Assembly: GCA_910577475.1 (NCBI GenBank)
Contig: CAJTLJ010000015.1
Location: 1 to 55,770, forward strand
Length of the DNA: 55,770 bases
Reading direction: 5' to 3'
Source of the DNA: an uncultured Alistipes sp.
GTDB taxonomy: Bacteria; Bacteroidota; Bacteroidia; Bacteroidales; Rikenellaceae
Part shown: piece by piece, positions 31,999-40,598 of the stretch
Position numbering within the stretch: position 1 is the first letter of the stretch
How the letters are laid out: each line of letters begins with the position of its first letter
Translations under genes and position numbers: made by a program
The notes under the pieces: model-generated
What the model was told of the DNA's origin: nothing
The model's input: only the letters and a program-made list of their open reading frames with translations
The model's database searches: none

Positions 31999-32049
31999 CA
32001 CCCCTGAAAGGAAGTTTCGCGAGTTTCTTCCTTTCGGGGTGATTTTTTT
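31999..32049 (+). terminator. Terminator of the ribosomal protein cluster
   Basis: CACCCC and GAAAGGAAG pair with CTTCCTTTC and GGGGTG around a 12-nt loop, followed by ATTTTTTTC. It stands 40 nt after rplQ. Confidence 0.9.
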
Positions 32050-32053
32050 CGGG

Positions 32054-32091
32054 AGGGGCGATGCCGGTTGGAAGGGGCGATGCCGGTTGGA
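32054..32091 (+). repeat. Perfect 19-bp tandem duplication
   Basis: The 19-nt unit AGGGGCGATGCCGGTTGGA occurs twice with no spacer (32054-32072, 32073-32091), between the rplQ terminator and the 3' end of rnhB. Nothing suggests coding. It looks like a recent slippage event. Confidence 0.9.
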
Positions 32092-32168
32092 TAAGACCGG
32101 TCCGTGCGGGACCGAACGGATGCGGCGCCCGGTGGAGCGGGCGCGCCGAGCTGATGCGGATGGGCGGG

Positions 32169-32765
32169 TCAAAACAGCTCCAGCTGGGCTGCGCAGGGGT
32201 TGAATGTCAACCGGTGGTAGGGCGAAAGGCCGTATTGACGGACGGCGAGCCGGTGGTCGCGCGTAGGGTAGCCCTTGTTCTTCGCCCAGCCGTATTGAGG
32301 ATACTCCGCGTCGAGCCGACGCATGTACTCGTCGCGATGGGTCTTCGCCAGGACGGATGCGGCGGCGATGTCGGCGAATTTTCCGTCGCCCTTGACGATG
32401 CAGGCGAAGGGAATGCCGGCGAGCGGCTTGAAACGGTTGCCGTCGACGGCCAGAAACTGCGGCCGGGGATCGAGCCGCCGCGCGGCGAGGTTCATCCCCT
32501 CGATAGAGGCATTGAGAATGTTGATCTCGTCGATGCGGGCGGCCGGGATCTCCTCGACGGCCCAGGCTACCGCTTCGCGTTCGATGATCGGCCGTAGCAG
32601 CTCCCGCTGGCGCTCGGTCATCTGTTTCGAGTCGTTGAGCAGCGGGTGATGGAAATCGGGCGGCAGCATGACGGCCGCTGCGAAGACCGCACCGGCCAGG
32701 CATCCGCGCCCGGCCTCGTCGCACCCCGCTTCGAGCAGTTCCGTCTGATAAAAATTCGCAAGCAT
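32169..32765 (-). CDS. rnhB: Ribonuclease HII
   Basis: The 198-aa enzyme nicks DNA at ribonucleotides and degrades RNA in hybrids. Catalytic acids are in GCDEAGRGCLAGAV (D16, E17) and FLAVDGN, with KGDGKFADIAAASVLAKTHRD as the type 2 signature. The last residues, QLELF, resemble a sliding-clamp binding peptide. The gene converges on rplQ. Its -7 box (32771-32778) is 5 nt before the ATG. Confidence 0.95.
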   Translation of the reverse strand: MLANFYQTELLEAGCDEAGRGCLAGAVFAAAVMLPPDFHHPLLNDSKQMTERQRELLRPIIEREAVAWAVEEIPAARIDEINILNASIEGMNLAARRLDPRPQFLAVDGNRFKPLAGIPFACIVKGDGKFADIAAASVLAKTHRDEYMRRLDAEYPQYGWAKNKGYPTRDHRLAVRQYGLSPYHRLTFNPCAAQLELF

Positions 32766-32770
32766 CGCTA

Positions 32771-32778
32771 CAAAGTTA
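32771..32778 (-). promoter_or_regulatory. -7 box of rnhB
   Basis: The minus strand reads TAACTTTG, then TAGCG, then the rnhB ATG, so the mRNA would have almost no leader. Confidence 0.6.
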
Positions 32779-32810
32779 CGAATAAAATCGTTTCTGTGAG
32801 GGGAATTCCC

Positions 32811-32818
32811 TATTTTTG
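32811..32818 (+). promoter_or_regulatory. -7 box before the membrane protein gene
   Basis: TATTTTTG matches TAnnTTTG, 21 nt before ATG 32840. The TTG at its end could itself be read as an in-frame start, but that would place the start inside the promoter, so ATG 32840 is chosen. It is arranged back to back with the rnhB box 33 nt away. Confidence 0.6.
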
Positions 32819-32839
32819 CAATCGGAAATTCGATCGAAC

Positions 32840-33814
32840 ATGAACCTGTCCCGACAACCCTTTCTGTTGGCTCTGCTGACGCTCGTCGCGTTGGTGGCGG
32901 CCGCCTTTCTGCGTCGGCAGGGGATCGCCTTTCCCATCGAGACCGTCGGAGGGCCGCAGACCTTCGCAGCCCGCTGGCTCGTCGAGATGCAGCACGACTG
33001 GCCCCGGACCTTGTGGGTGTCGTGCGGCCTGCTGGCCGTGATCTCGGCCCTGCTGCTCGGCCGCCTCGGGGTGCGTTACAAGCTCTACGGCGGCGGAACG
33101 CTACTCACAATCCCGTTCTATGCCATCATCGCCTGCTGTATCTACATCTCTCCGGAACCGGCGGTCGGCTTCGCGGTGTCGTTCCTGCTGACGCTCGCGC
33201 TCCGCTATTACTGCGCCTCCTACCGGAACGGCTATACGTTCGACGTCCTTTTCCGCGGATCGGTCTGCCTGGGGATGATTCCTCTGCTCTATGCGCCGGC
33301 TATGCCTGTCGCGGTGCTGCTTCCGGTCGGAGTGCTGCTCTTCAAGCGAACCCTTCGCGAGCTGATCGTCGCCCTCTGCGGGCTTTTGCTCCCCGTCGCG
33401 GCATTCAGCTACCTGCGCTGGGCATTCGGGGAGCCTTTCGAAGAGGTCGTCGTGCAGCTCGCGGAGCAATGCCGCCCCGCAGAGACCGGATGGATCTACG
33501 TAGAGAGTTCTTTCGCCGGTTTCGCCCTCTCCGTGGTGCTCGCCCTGCTCGTGCTCGGCGGGGCCGCCGCACACGCCGTCGACCGCTATGCGTGCTCGAC
33601 GAAGGCCCGGGCCATTCTGGCCGCCGACTTCTGGCTGCTGGCCGCCTGTGCTTCCGTCCCCTTTCTGGCCGTCCCTTCGGTCGTGTTTCTGCCGCTGATC
33701 GCCGTGCCGGCTTCGGTGCTGATCCCGTTCCTCTTCGTTCGCCTGCGTGCCGCGTTTGCCAACCTGCTTTACCTGCTCGTGCTGGCGCTCGCGCTCCTTC
33801 ATCTCTTTCTCTGA
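32840..33814 (+). CDS. Polytopic membrane protein of unknown function
   Basis: The protein has 324 aa and about eight to nine hydrophobic helices, starting with FLLALLTLVALVAAAFL (about 7-23) and ending LLYLLVLALALLHLFL. Charged loops include GRLGVRYKLYGGGT and AEQCRPAETGW. In size and layout it recalls the DUF6427-type membrane proteins of Bacteroidota, but I cannot confirm this. It stands alone between rnhB (divergent) and the AraC gene, with no partner that would suggest a role. Confidence 0.65.
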   Translation: MNLSRQPFLLALLTLVALVAAAFLRRQGIAFPIETVGGPQTFAARWLVEMQHDWPRTLWVSCGLLAVISALLLGRLGVRYKLYGGGTLLTIPFYAIIACCIYISPEPAVGFAVSFLLTLALRYYCASYRNGYTFDVLFRGSVCLGMIPLLYAPAMPVAVLLPVGVLLFKRTLRELIVALCGLLLPVAAFSYLRWAFGEPFEEVVVQLAEQCRPAETGWIYVESSFAGFALSVVLALLVLGGAAAHAVDRYACSTKARAILAADFWLLAACASVPFLAVPSVVFLPLIAVPASVLIPFLFVRLRAAFANLLYLLVLALALLHLFL

Positions 33815-33912
33815 ACGTTCGTTAGGGACCGCATCATGGCAGAAAAAGGCCTATTTTGGTCCGTTCGGCGATTTATTGTAATCTTGTCAATCTGGTTTTG
33901 TAATTTTATTAT

Positions 33913-33920
33913 TACATTTG
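33913..33920 (+). promoter_or_regulatory. -7 box before the AraC regulator
   Basis: TACATTTG matches TAnnTTTG, 28 nt before the ATG at 33949, in an AT-rich stretch. TTG triplets upstream are not at ideal spacing. Confidence 0.5.
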
Positions 33921-33948
33921 GTAAACGAAAATACTAAATGGAGAAGAT

Positions 33949-34845
33949 ATGTTACAGAAAAACCAAGAAACGGGACAACCGATGGTTGTCAAGTATGTGG
34001 AGACACAGTCCGGTGGCGTGCGCTCCATTACCCTGTCGCGCTATGCAATCGGCTACATTGTTCATGGCACGAAGTATATCCACAGCGGGGATAAGCGGAA
34101 ATGTCTGACCCGCGGCGATCTGTTCTATCTCGGCATCGGTCTGCACTATACTGAGGAGCTGCCCGAGGCGGATCACCCCTTCGAGCAGATCGTCTTCTAT
34201 TATACGCCCGACGAGCTGCAACGCATTCTGCTGCATCTGAATGTGACCTATCGCCTGAGCATCACCAACAACCACATCTGTACGGAGTGCCGCTCCCGTT
34301 CGGAGGTCTCCATGCCTTCGTGGCCCGCCATCCGCAGCATCTTCCTCGGTGCGGCCAGCTACCTGCGCGACGAGGGGAGCCTGAACGATCCGGCTGCCGG
34401 AAACTTCAAGATGACCGAACTGATCTACCACATCGTCTCGCACGAAGACAGCTGTCTGAAGAGCAAGGTGCTCAGCAGCATCGATTCGGCCAAGGAAAAC
34501 TTCGAACAGATCGTCTACGGACATATTTTCCGGGAGTGCTCGATCGAGGAGCTGGCCCAGAAGACCAACCGTTCGCTCACGTCGTTCAAGAAGGAGTTCC
34601 GCCGGATCTACGAGATGCCGCCGCACAAGTGGTTCATCCGTCAGCGGCTCATCCATTCGCGTCTGCTGCTGCTCTCCACTTCGAAATCGATCTCGGAGAT
34701 CGGCGTCATTTGCTCGTTCCCGAACACCTCCCACTTCATCAAGCTCTTCAAGAAAGCCTACGGCTTCACGCCTGCCAGCTATCGCAACGGCCATTTCCGC
34801 ATGGTGGAGGAGAACGAGCGCGAGGAGATGCGGAATCCGGCCTGA
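33949..34845 (+). CDS. AraC-family transcriptional regulator
   Basis: A 298-aa protein with an N-terminal cupin-like sensor (about 1-130; YIVHGTKYIHSGDKRKCLTR, DLFYLGIGLHYTEELPEADH) and a C-terminal double HTH (about 190-290). CSIEELAQKTNRSLTSFKKE and SISEIGVICSFPNTSHFIKL, then FKKAYGFTPASYR, are the family signatures. It resembles the AraC_N type of Bacteroidota. The ligand is unknown. The next gene on plus is the subtilisin-like lipoprotein, with a separate promoter region of 366 nt between them, so they are not one operon. Confidence 0.88.
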   Translation: MLQKNQETGQPMVVKYVETQSGGVRSITLSRYAIGYIVHGTKYIHSGDKRKCLTRGDLFYLGIGLHYTEELPEADHPFEQIVFYYTPDELQRILLHLNVTYRLSITNNHICTECRSRSEVSMPSWPAIRSIFLGAASYLRDEGSLNDPAAGNFKMTELIYHIVSHEDSCLKSKVLSSIDSAKENFEQIVYGHIFRECSIEELAQKTNRSLTSFKKEFRRIYEMPPHKWFIRQRLIHSRLLLLSTSKSISEIGVICSFPNTSHFIKLFKKAYGFTPASYRNGHFRMVEENEREEMRNPA

Positions 34846-34942
34846 GTTCTGTAAAAAATTAAAATACCGAATAGATTTGGTTGGTTATGTTATAAATTAT
34901 GATAAAAATGACGCTTTCTGTAGAAATTTGTCGTCGTTTTGT

Positions 34943-34973
34943 TTGGACTGTTACTAAAATTGTAGTACCTTTG
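34943..34973 (+). promoter_or_regulatory. Strong promoter with no gene directly behind it
   Basis: TTG 34943-34945, a 20-nt spacer and TACCTTTG 34966-34973 give a consensus Bacteroidota promoter. The next start codon is over 230 nt away, and a second full promoter (35135-35165) comes before it. The first transcript may therefore be a small RNA. Confidence 0.75.
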
Positions 34974-34977
34974 TAAT

Positions 34978-35059
34978 ACAAACGTGGGATTCTCCCACAT
35001 CTCATTAACCTAACTAACCTAACCAAGAGGGTCGAATGTTGTGAAACATACGGCCCTCT
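34978..35059 (+). ncRNA. Candidate small RNA upstream of the subtilisin-like gene
   Basis: Behind the promoter lie a tight hairpin GTGGGA-TTC-TCCCAC (34984-34998), a direct repeat of CTAACCTAA units, and a second hairpin AGAGGG (35026) with CCCTCT (35054) enclosing ATGTT/AACAT. The T tract after it is poor (ATTCCTTTCG), so termination is uncertain. It may instead be a long leader of the protease gene. Confidence 0.45.
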
Positions 35060-35134
35060 ATTCCTTTCGTCCCGCGATGTATCCCGGAGCCGCTGCGAAC
35101 GATTCGGACAGGATAGAAAAAAGCAGGGAAAATC

Positions 35135-35165
35135 TTGAAAAAATCGCCGGAAAAGAGTACCTTTG
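35135..35165 (+). promoter_or_regulatory. Promoter of the subtilisin-like lipoprotein
   Basis: TTG 35135-35137, a 20-nt spacer and TACCTTTG 35158-35165 stand 46 nt before the ATG at 35212. This is one of the best promoters in the window. Confidence 0.8.
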
Positions 35166-35211
35166 ACACAAAGAGTAACTTTTATAAACGATTTATCTCC
35201 GATTTGTAACT

Positions 35212-37194
35212 ATGAGAGTACGTTTTTTAGCGATGTCGGCTATCCTCATCTCGTTGATTGCCTGTACGAAGGACTTCGATGAGACGGCCGGCCCGGCTGT
35301 CGGCCGCCCCGCCGGCGACGAGAAGATTCTGAATATTCCCGAAGGGGCCTCGGCCGGTGTGCTGGCCGTTAAGGTCACCCCGGCCGCGGTGGAGCGGATC
35401 GAGCAGGGCGTCACCCGCAGCGAGGGCACCCGCTCGGGCGTGGAGTCGATTGACCTTTCGCTCGACGAGATCCGGACGTGGGGCTTCGCCCGCATGTTCC
35501 GCGACGAACCTTTTGAGGCCGACCTGCGTGCGGCCGGTCTGCACCTCTGGTACGTGGCCCGATTCGATTCGGAGGTCGATCTGCGCCGTGCGGCCCGCGC
35601 CCTGAGCAGCTCGGAGTCCGTCGCCTGGGTCGAGTACATGCGTCCTCCGGTGCGTCCTTCGCGCCGCCGTCTTCTTTCTGCGGCCGATCCCGGCAGCGTG
35701 CGGGTCGATGGGGCTCCCTGCAACGATCCGGGTCTGGACAAGCAGTGGCACTATCACAACACGGGCACGCTGTACGGCTCGAAGGCCGGCGCCGATGTCA
35801 GCCTCTTCGATGCGTGGAAGGTCTGCTCGGGCGACGAGAGCGTCGTGGTCGCCGTGCTGGACGAGCCGGTGCAGTACGATCACCCCGATCTCGAAGCCAA
35901 TATGTGGATCAATACGTTCGATTCCGATTCGAAGCTGCGCCACGGAGCCAACTTCACCACGTCGACCCCCGGTGCCCTGAACTGGAACTACCGGGACAGC
36001 TTCGGCGAGGCCCCGACGGGTCACGGCACCCACGTGGCCGGTACGATCGCTGCCGTGAACGGCAACGGCAAGGGTGTCTGCGGCATTGCCGGCGGCATGA
36101 ACGGCCGCGGCGGCGTGAAGATCATGTCGTGCCAGGTGTTCGGTGCGAAGGATCGTGAGGAGTCGGTATCCGACGCCCTGATCTGGGCCGCCAATCGCGG
36201 TGCCCATATCGCGCAGTGCAGTCTGGGCTACTCGCCCCTGTTCAACGAGTACGACTGGCTGAACTCGTGCGGCTACGAGGTGGATGCCATCGACTACTTC
36301 ATCGCCCATCCCCGTACGACGGGCCCGCTGGAAGGGGGGCTGGTGATCTTCGCAGCCGGAAACGACGGAAACTCGCGCTACTACACCTCCTCCGGACAGC
36401 GCCAGCAGGTGAAGGACCTGCGGATTCCGATGGCGTTCTACGAGCCCTCCATCGCCGTGGCCTCCATCTCTCCCGACTATCTCCCCGCCACCTATACCTG
36501 CTACGGCAAGTGGTGCGATATCTCGGCTCCGGGCGGTGATTCGGAGGCGTTCGGCGATTCGGGAACCATCTACAGCACGCTGCTCACCCAGGACGGCTCC
36601 TACGGATACATGGAGGGCACCTCGATGGCATGCCCGCACGTGTCGGGCGTCGCGGCGCTGGGATTGAGCCACGCAGCCAAGCTGGGCAAGCGTTTCTCGA
36701 CCGACGAGTTCCGCTGTCTGCTGCTCTCCTCGACGGATTACATCGATAATTACTTCATCGGTACGAAGCGCTCCACCAACGGATACGACTACGACCGCTA
36801 CGGCAATATGATGGGCCCTTTCAGCTGCATGCTCAACATGTCGGACTACAAGGGCAAGATGGGCGGCGGACTGGTCAATGCCTACAAGGTGCTGATGGCC
36901 GTGGAGGGCACCCCCGTCATGACGGTTCCCGCAGGCAGCCAGACGGCCGTTTCGCTGGAGGACTTCCTGGGCGGTGCGGCCCAGGTGATGGATTTCTCGG
37001 TGACCGATACCTATGGCGAGGCGCAGCAGATCGGCCTGACCTGCTCGCGGAACAACGGCAAGCTGCTGGTGATGGCGCCCAAGAGCGGTGCAGCCCGGCT
37101 GACCCTGAAGTGCACGATCGGCGAGACGAAGGTCGAGCGGCCGATCGCAATCGTCGTCCGCGAATCGTTCGCGGCGAACGGCGGCTGGTTGTAA
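35212..37194 (+). CDS. Subtilisin-like (S8) serine protease, lipoprotein
   Basis: The 660-aa precursor has a lipoprotein signal (SLIAC, Cys 18) followed by TKDFDE, an acidic stretch like Bacteroidota surface-export signals. Residues about 45-145 form a propeptide-like region with SEVDLRRAARALSSSESVAWVEY. The catalytic domain has Asp 217 (VAVLDEPVQYDHPDL), His 274 (GHGTHVAGT) and Ser 471 (GTSMACPHVSG). The usual D-T/S-G after the Asp is D-E-P here. A C-terminal beta-rich domain (about 570-655) follows. It probably degrades protein at the cell surface. Targets are unknown. It is monocistronic, with a terminator at 37213. Confidence 0.88.
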   Translation: MRVRFLAMSAILISLIACTKDFDETAGPAVGRPAGDEKILNIPEGASAGVLAVKVTPAAVERIEQGVTRSEGTRSGVESIDLSLDEIRTWGFARMFRDEPFEADLRAAGLHLWYVARFDSEVDLRRAARALSSSESVAWVEYMRPPVRPSRRRLLSAADPGSVRVDGAPCNDPGLDKQWHYHNTGTLYGSKAGADVSLFDAWKVCSGDESVVVAVLDEPVQYDHPDLEANMWINTFDSDSKLRHGANFTTSTPGALNWNYRDSFGEAPTGHGTHVAGTIAAVNGNGKGVCGIAGGMNGRGGVKIMSCQVFGAKDREESVSDALIWAANRGAHIAQCSLGYSPLFNEYDWLNSCGYEVDAIDYFIAHPRTTGPLEGGLVIFAAGNDGNSRYYTSSGQRQQVKDLRIPMAFYEPSIAVASISPDYLPATYTCYGKWCDISAPGGDSEAFGDSGTIYSTLLTQDGSYGYMEGTSMACPHVSGVAALGLSHAAKLGKRFSTDEFRCLLLSSTDYIDNYFIGTKRSTNGYDYDRYGNMMGPFSCMLNMSDYKGKMGGGLVNAYKVLMAVEGTPVMTVPAGSQTAVSLEDFLGGAAQVMDFSVTDTYGEAQQIGLTCSRNNGKLLVMAPKSGAARLTLKCTIGETKVERPIAIVVRESFAANGGWL

Positions 37195-37212
37195 CGGCCG
37201 GATCGGAAAATG

Positions 37213-37245
37213 AAAAAAAGGACCTCAATGCTGAGGTCCTTTTTT
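37213..37245. terminator. Bidirectional terminator between convergent genes
   Basis: AAAAAAAGGACCTCA pairs with TGAGGTCCTTTTTT around a short loop. The run of A on one side and T on the other lets it serve both the S8 protease gene (plus) and the nitroreductase gene (minus). Confidence 0.92.
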
Positions 37246-37260
37246 ATGAGACGTTTGTAT

Positions 37261-37791
37261 TCAAAGGAATTCGACGGTCTGTTTCGGGTCGAAGTCGGGC
37301 AGGGGAGCCGGCGTGAAGTCGGAGTAGCCGCAGGCGACGGCACACAGAATGCCGCATGTTTCGGGCAGCGGCAGGAAGGTGCGCAGGTAGGCGTCGGCTT
37401 GCTCGCCGTCCGGCTTCTCCTTGCGGCGCGGACGTCCGTCTACCTGAACCCAGCAACCGGCCAGCCCCCGGTCGACCAGCCCTTGCAGCAGCAGGGTGGC
37501 CGCGATGGAGGCATTCACCTGCCAGAGGTCGCTCGACGTGCGGTCGCCCAGCACCAGCACCACGCACGGAGCCCCCTTGACGAAGGCCGAACCGTAGTCG
37601 CGCATGGCGGCGATGCGGGCGATGAGGTCGGGATCGTCTATCGCCAGAAAGCGGGTCGAGCGGCTGTTGCGCGAGGATGGGGCGAAGGCGGCCGTCTCCT
37701 CCAGGATGCGGGAGATCGTCTCGCGGTCGACCCGGCGGTCGGTGAACTTGCGGATGCTGCGCCGGCGGCGGATCACTTCTTGAAATTCCAT
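37261..37791 (-). CDS. Nitroreductase-family FMN oxidoreductase
   Basis: The 176-aa protein starts MEFQEVIRRRRSIRKFTDRR, the FMN-binding signature of the family, with APSSRNSRSTRFLAI following and GLAGCWVQVDG in the middle. It would use NAD(P)H to reduce nitro compounds or quinone-like substrates; the natural substrate is unknown. Length fits the small single-domain type. It converges on the protease gene and diverges from the HAD gene. Confidence 0.85.
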   Translation of the reverse strand: MEFQEVIRRRRSIRKFTDRRVDRETISRILEETAAFAPSSRNSRSTRFLAIDDPDLIARIAAMRDYGSAFVKGAPCVVLVLGDRTSSDLWQVNASIAATLLLQGLVDRGLAGCWVQVDGRPRRKEKPDGEQADAYLRTFLPLPETCGILCAVACGYSDFTPAPLPDFDPKQTVEFL

Positions 37792-37870
37792 AAACAGACT
37801 ATTTTAGGGAGTACGAGTACAAAAATAGTGAAAAAATTTCTATCTTTACCCATTGAAAACGAAATCGCAG

Positions 37871-38710
37871 ATGGAAGAGAGAGTAACCGTAGCCCTTATT
37901 TACGACTTCGACGGTACGCTGGCGCCGGGCAACATGCAGGAATTCGACTTCATCCCCGCCGTGGGGAAGAGCAACAAGGAGTTCTGGACCGACGCCAATT
38001 CGCTGGCCGAGGAGCAGGATGCCGACGGCGTGTTGACCTACATGGCCAAGATGGTGCAGGAGGCCAAGGCTACGGGGCTGTCGCTCAAGCGCGAGGCCTT
38101 TCAGGAGTCGGGCCGCCACGTTCAGCTCTACAGCGGCGTGAAGGAGTGGTTCGGCCGGATCAACGCCTACGCGGCGACGAAGGGGGTCGAGGTGGTGCAC
38201 TACATCAACTCCTCGGGGTTGAAGGAGATCATCGAGGGGACGGAGATCGCCCACGAATTCCGCAAGATCTACGCCTGCTCCTTTCTCTACGACATCGATG
38301 GCGTGGCCTACTGGCCCGGGGTGGCGGTGAACTACACCAACAAGACGCAGTTCATCTTCAAGATCAACAAGGGGGTGGAGTCGGTCTACGACTCGAAGCG
38401 GGTGAACCAGTACATCGAGGAGGAGAAGCGCCCCGTGCCCTTCAAGCACATGATCTACTTCGGCGACGGTACGACCGACATCCCCTGCATGCGGCTGGTG
38501 AAGAGCTTCGGCGGCCACTCCGTGGCGGTCTACAATCCGGCGCAGAAAGGGGCCCGCAAGGAGCTCAATGCCCTGATCCGCGACAACCGCGTCAACCACG
38601 TCTGCCCGGCCGATTATACCGAAGGGTCGGAGATCGACATCGTGGTGCGGGCCATCATCGACAAGGTGGCGACCGACCATCGGCTCAAACAGCTCGAAAC
38701 GCCCCGTTAA
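37871..38710 (+). CDS. HAD-superfamily phosphatase-like hydrolase
   Basis: From ATG 37871 the protein has 279 aa (a TTG six codons upstream is possible). Motif I is YDFDGTLAPG with Asp 12 and Asp 14, and motif IV is FGDGTTDIPCM (about 196-206). The cap is large (about 30-150). These features indicate a phosphatase of the haloacid dehalogenase class, with substrate unknown. It is followed 12 nt later by rdgB and then folE, and the three probably form an operon. Confidence 0.8.
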   Translation: MEERVTVALIYDFDGTLAPGNMQEFDFIPAVGKSNKEFWTDANSLAEEQDADGVLTYMAKMVQEAKATGLSLKREAFQESGRHVQLYSGVKEWFGRINAYAATKGVEVVHYINSSGLKEIIEGTEIAHEFRKIYACSFLYDIDGVAYWPGVAVNYTNKTQFIFKINKGVESVYDSKRVNQYIEEEKRPVPFKHMIYFGDGTTDIPCMRLVKSFGGHSVAVYNPAQKGARKELNALIRDNRVNHVCPADYTEGSEIDIVVRAIIDKVATDHRLKQLETPR

Positions 38711-38722
38711 ACAGGTAAGGAA

Positions 38723-39310
38723 ATGAAGATACTTTTCGCAACCAACAATGCCCACAAACTGGCCGAGGTAAGCGCCGTGCTGGGCCCGCAATTCACCCTG
38801 ACGACCCCGCGCGAGGCGGGCATCGCGGAGGATATCCCCGAGGATCAGCCTACGCTGGAGGGAAATGCCTTGCAGAAGGCGCGCTACATCCATGCCCGCA
38901 CGGGGCTCGACTGCTTCGCCGACGATACGGGGCTGGAGGTCGAGGCGCTCGGCGGAGCGCCGGGTGTCCGCTCGGCGCGCTACGCCACCGACGGCCACGA
39001 CTTCGCGGCCAACAACCGGCTGCTGCTCCGTAATCTGGAGGGGTGCGGGAATCGCCAGGCGCGGTTCCGGACGGTGATCGCCCTGATTCTCGGAGGCGAG
39101 GAGCACCTCTTCGAAGGGATTGTCGAGGGGCGCATCGACACCCGCGAGGCGGGGTGCGGCGGTTTCGGGTACGATCCGCTCTTCATCCCCGACGGCTTCG
39201 CGTGCAGTTTCGCCGAGATGAGCGCCGAAGAGAAGAATGCCGTTTCGCACCGGGGGCGTGCCGTGCGCAAGCTGGCGGAATTTCTGCATGAAACGATTGA
39301 ACGGAGTTGA
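38723..39310 (+). CDS. rdgB: XTP/dITP pyrophosphatase (Ham1/RdgB)
   Basis: The 195-aa enzyme removes deaminated purine nucleotides (dITP, XTP) from the pool. Signatures are FATNNAHKLAEV (5-16), CFADDTGLEVEALGGAPGV, GFGYDPLF and AVSHRGRAVRKL. Length is normal. The HAD gene is 12 nt upstream and folE starts 2 nt after its stop, so it is co-transcribed with both. Confidence 0.95.
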   Translation: MKILFATNNAHKLAEVSAVLGPQFTLTTPREAGIAEDIPEDQPTLEGNALQKARYIHARTGLDCFADDTGLEVEALGGAPGVRSARYATDGHDFAANNRLLLRNLEGCGNRQARFRTVIALILGGEEHLFEGIVEGRIDTREAGCGGFGYDPLFIPDGFACSFAEMSAEEKNAVSHRGRAVRKLAEFLHETIERS

Positions 39311-39312
39311 CT

Positions 39313-39909
39313 ATGGAAGGGAAGAATTACAGCCGGGAGGAGATCTACCGGCCCGAGACGATTGAAAAGCTGGCCGCGCACTACCGCGAGATCCTGAGCC
39401 TGCTGGGCGAGGACCCCGACCGCGAGGGACTTCTGAAGACCCCCGAGCGGGTCGCTAAGGCCATGAGTTTCCTGACCCGGGGATACCACGAAGACCCGCA
39501 GCAGATCCTGAGGTCGGCCATCTTCCGCGAGGAGTACAAGCAGATGGTGCTGGTGAAGGATATTCAGCTCTACTCGCTTTGCGAACACCACATGCTGCCC
39601 TTCTACGGCCGTGCGCATGTGGCCTATATCCCGGACGGCTATATTACGGGCCTTTCGAAGGTGGCCCGCGTGGTGGAGTGCTTCGCCCGCCGGCTGCAGG
39701 TGCAGGAGCGTCTGACGGTGCAGATCCGCGACTGCATCCAGGAGGCGCTGAACCCGATGGGCGTGGCCGTCGTGATCGAGGCCAGCCACATGTGCATGCA
39801 GATGCGCGGCGTGGAGAAGCAGGGCTCGGCGACCACGACCTCCGCCTTCACGGGGATTTTCCTGAAGGACCCCCGCACGCGCGAGGAGTTCATGAATCTG
39901 ATCCGTTAG
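39313..39909 (+). CDS. folE: GTP cyclohydrolase I
   Basis: A 198-aa enzyme making dihydroneopterin triphosphate, the first step to tetrahydrofolate. The zinc and active-site segments are SLCEHHMLPFYGRAHVAYIP and EASHMCMQMRGVEKQGSATT; GLSKVARVVECFARRLQVQE is also standard. ATG 39313 is chosen over a TTG two codons upstream. It ends the HAD-rdgB-folE operon. Confidence 0.95.
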   Translation: MEGKNYSREEIYRPETIEKLAAHYREILSLLGEDPDREGLLKTPERVAKAMSFLTRGYHEDPQQILRSAIFREEYKQMVLVKDIQLYSLCEHHMLPFYGRAHVAYIPDGYITGLSKVARVVECFARRLQVQERLTVQIRDCIQEALNPMGVAVVIEASHMCMQMRGVEKQGSATTTSAFTGIFLKDPRTREEFMNLIR

Positions 39910-39964
39910 AGCGGCCTACACCGCCTGCAATGACACTGCCATATCCGGGCGGCGAAATAAAGGG

Positions 39965-40573
39965 TCAGGGCCGATACCGCTTCACGATCAGGCGATAGCG
40001 TCTCGCCTCGCAGAGGAATTCGTCCAGCAATTTGTCGCGGCACTCGTCGAAAGCCTGCCGGAGATTCCCGATCTGCTCGGTCGTCAGTCCCCGTTCGCGG
40101 CAGACGGCCTCGTCCACCTCGAAGGTCTCGCCTTCGAGCATGGCTTCGCGCAGCCAGTAGGCCAGCATCAGTTCGAAGGCATCCGGGAACTCTCTGAATC
40201 CGAGCTGGCTGTAGCTGGCTGTATTCTCCACTCCGCAAAAATAGAACGGATAATCTCTCCTTTTCGGACAACAGGCATCCCACTCCGAGCGGTAGAGATA
40301 AGTCCTGAAGCAGACCGAAATAACATCCTTTGTCGGATGTATGGAATCGAGTTTGTCGATCAGCTCCGGAAAAGTCAGTTCGAAATAATTGCGTTGTTCC
40401 CGAATCAGGGTCCCTATTTCGAGCCGGAACATCGGGCGGGGAATATGAAAGAGCAGGGCGTAGAAGTTGGGATGGTTCACTTTCCAATTCTCGATATACC
40501 GGAGCATATCCGGTTTGCGGACGAAACCGCCATAATCCAATAGGCCCGGTCTCGCTGTATTCGAATGACGCAT
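39965..40573 (-). CDS. Hypothetical protein behind structured RNA copy 2
   Basis: I do not recognise this 202-aa protein. It has no signal peptide or membrane segment, an N-terminal half with several aromatic residues (PNFYALLFHIPRPMFRLEIG), a Cys-rich turn (WDACCPKRRDYPFYFC) and a charged helical C-terminal half. Its ATG lies about 26 nt after the T run of the minus-strand RNA at 40599-40834 and there is no other obvious promoter between, so readthrough of that RNA's terminator could control it. It converges with folE. A later start (MLRYIENWKV) is possible. Confidence 0.6.
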   Translation of the reverse strand: MRHSNTARPGLLDYGGFVRKPDMLRYIENWKVNHPNFYALLFHIPRPMFRLEIGTLIREQRNYFELTFPELIDKLDSIHPTKDVISVCFRTYLYRSEWDACCPKRRDYPFYFCGVENTASYSQLGFREFPDAFELMLAYWLREAMLEGETFEVDEAVCRERGLTTEQIGNLRQAFDECRDKLLDEFLCEARRYRLIVKRYRP

Positions 40574-40598
40574 AATGATTGAGTTTTAAGGTGGGAAT

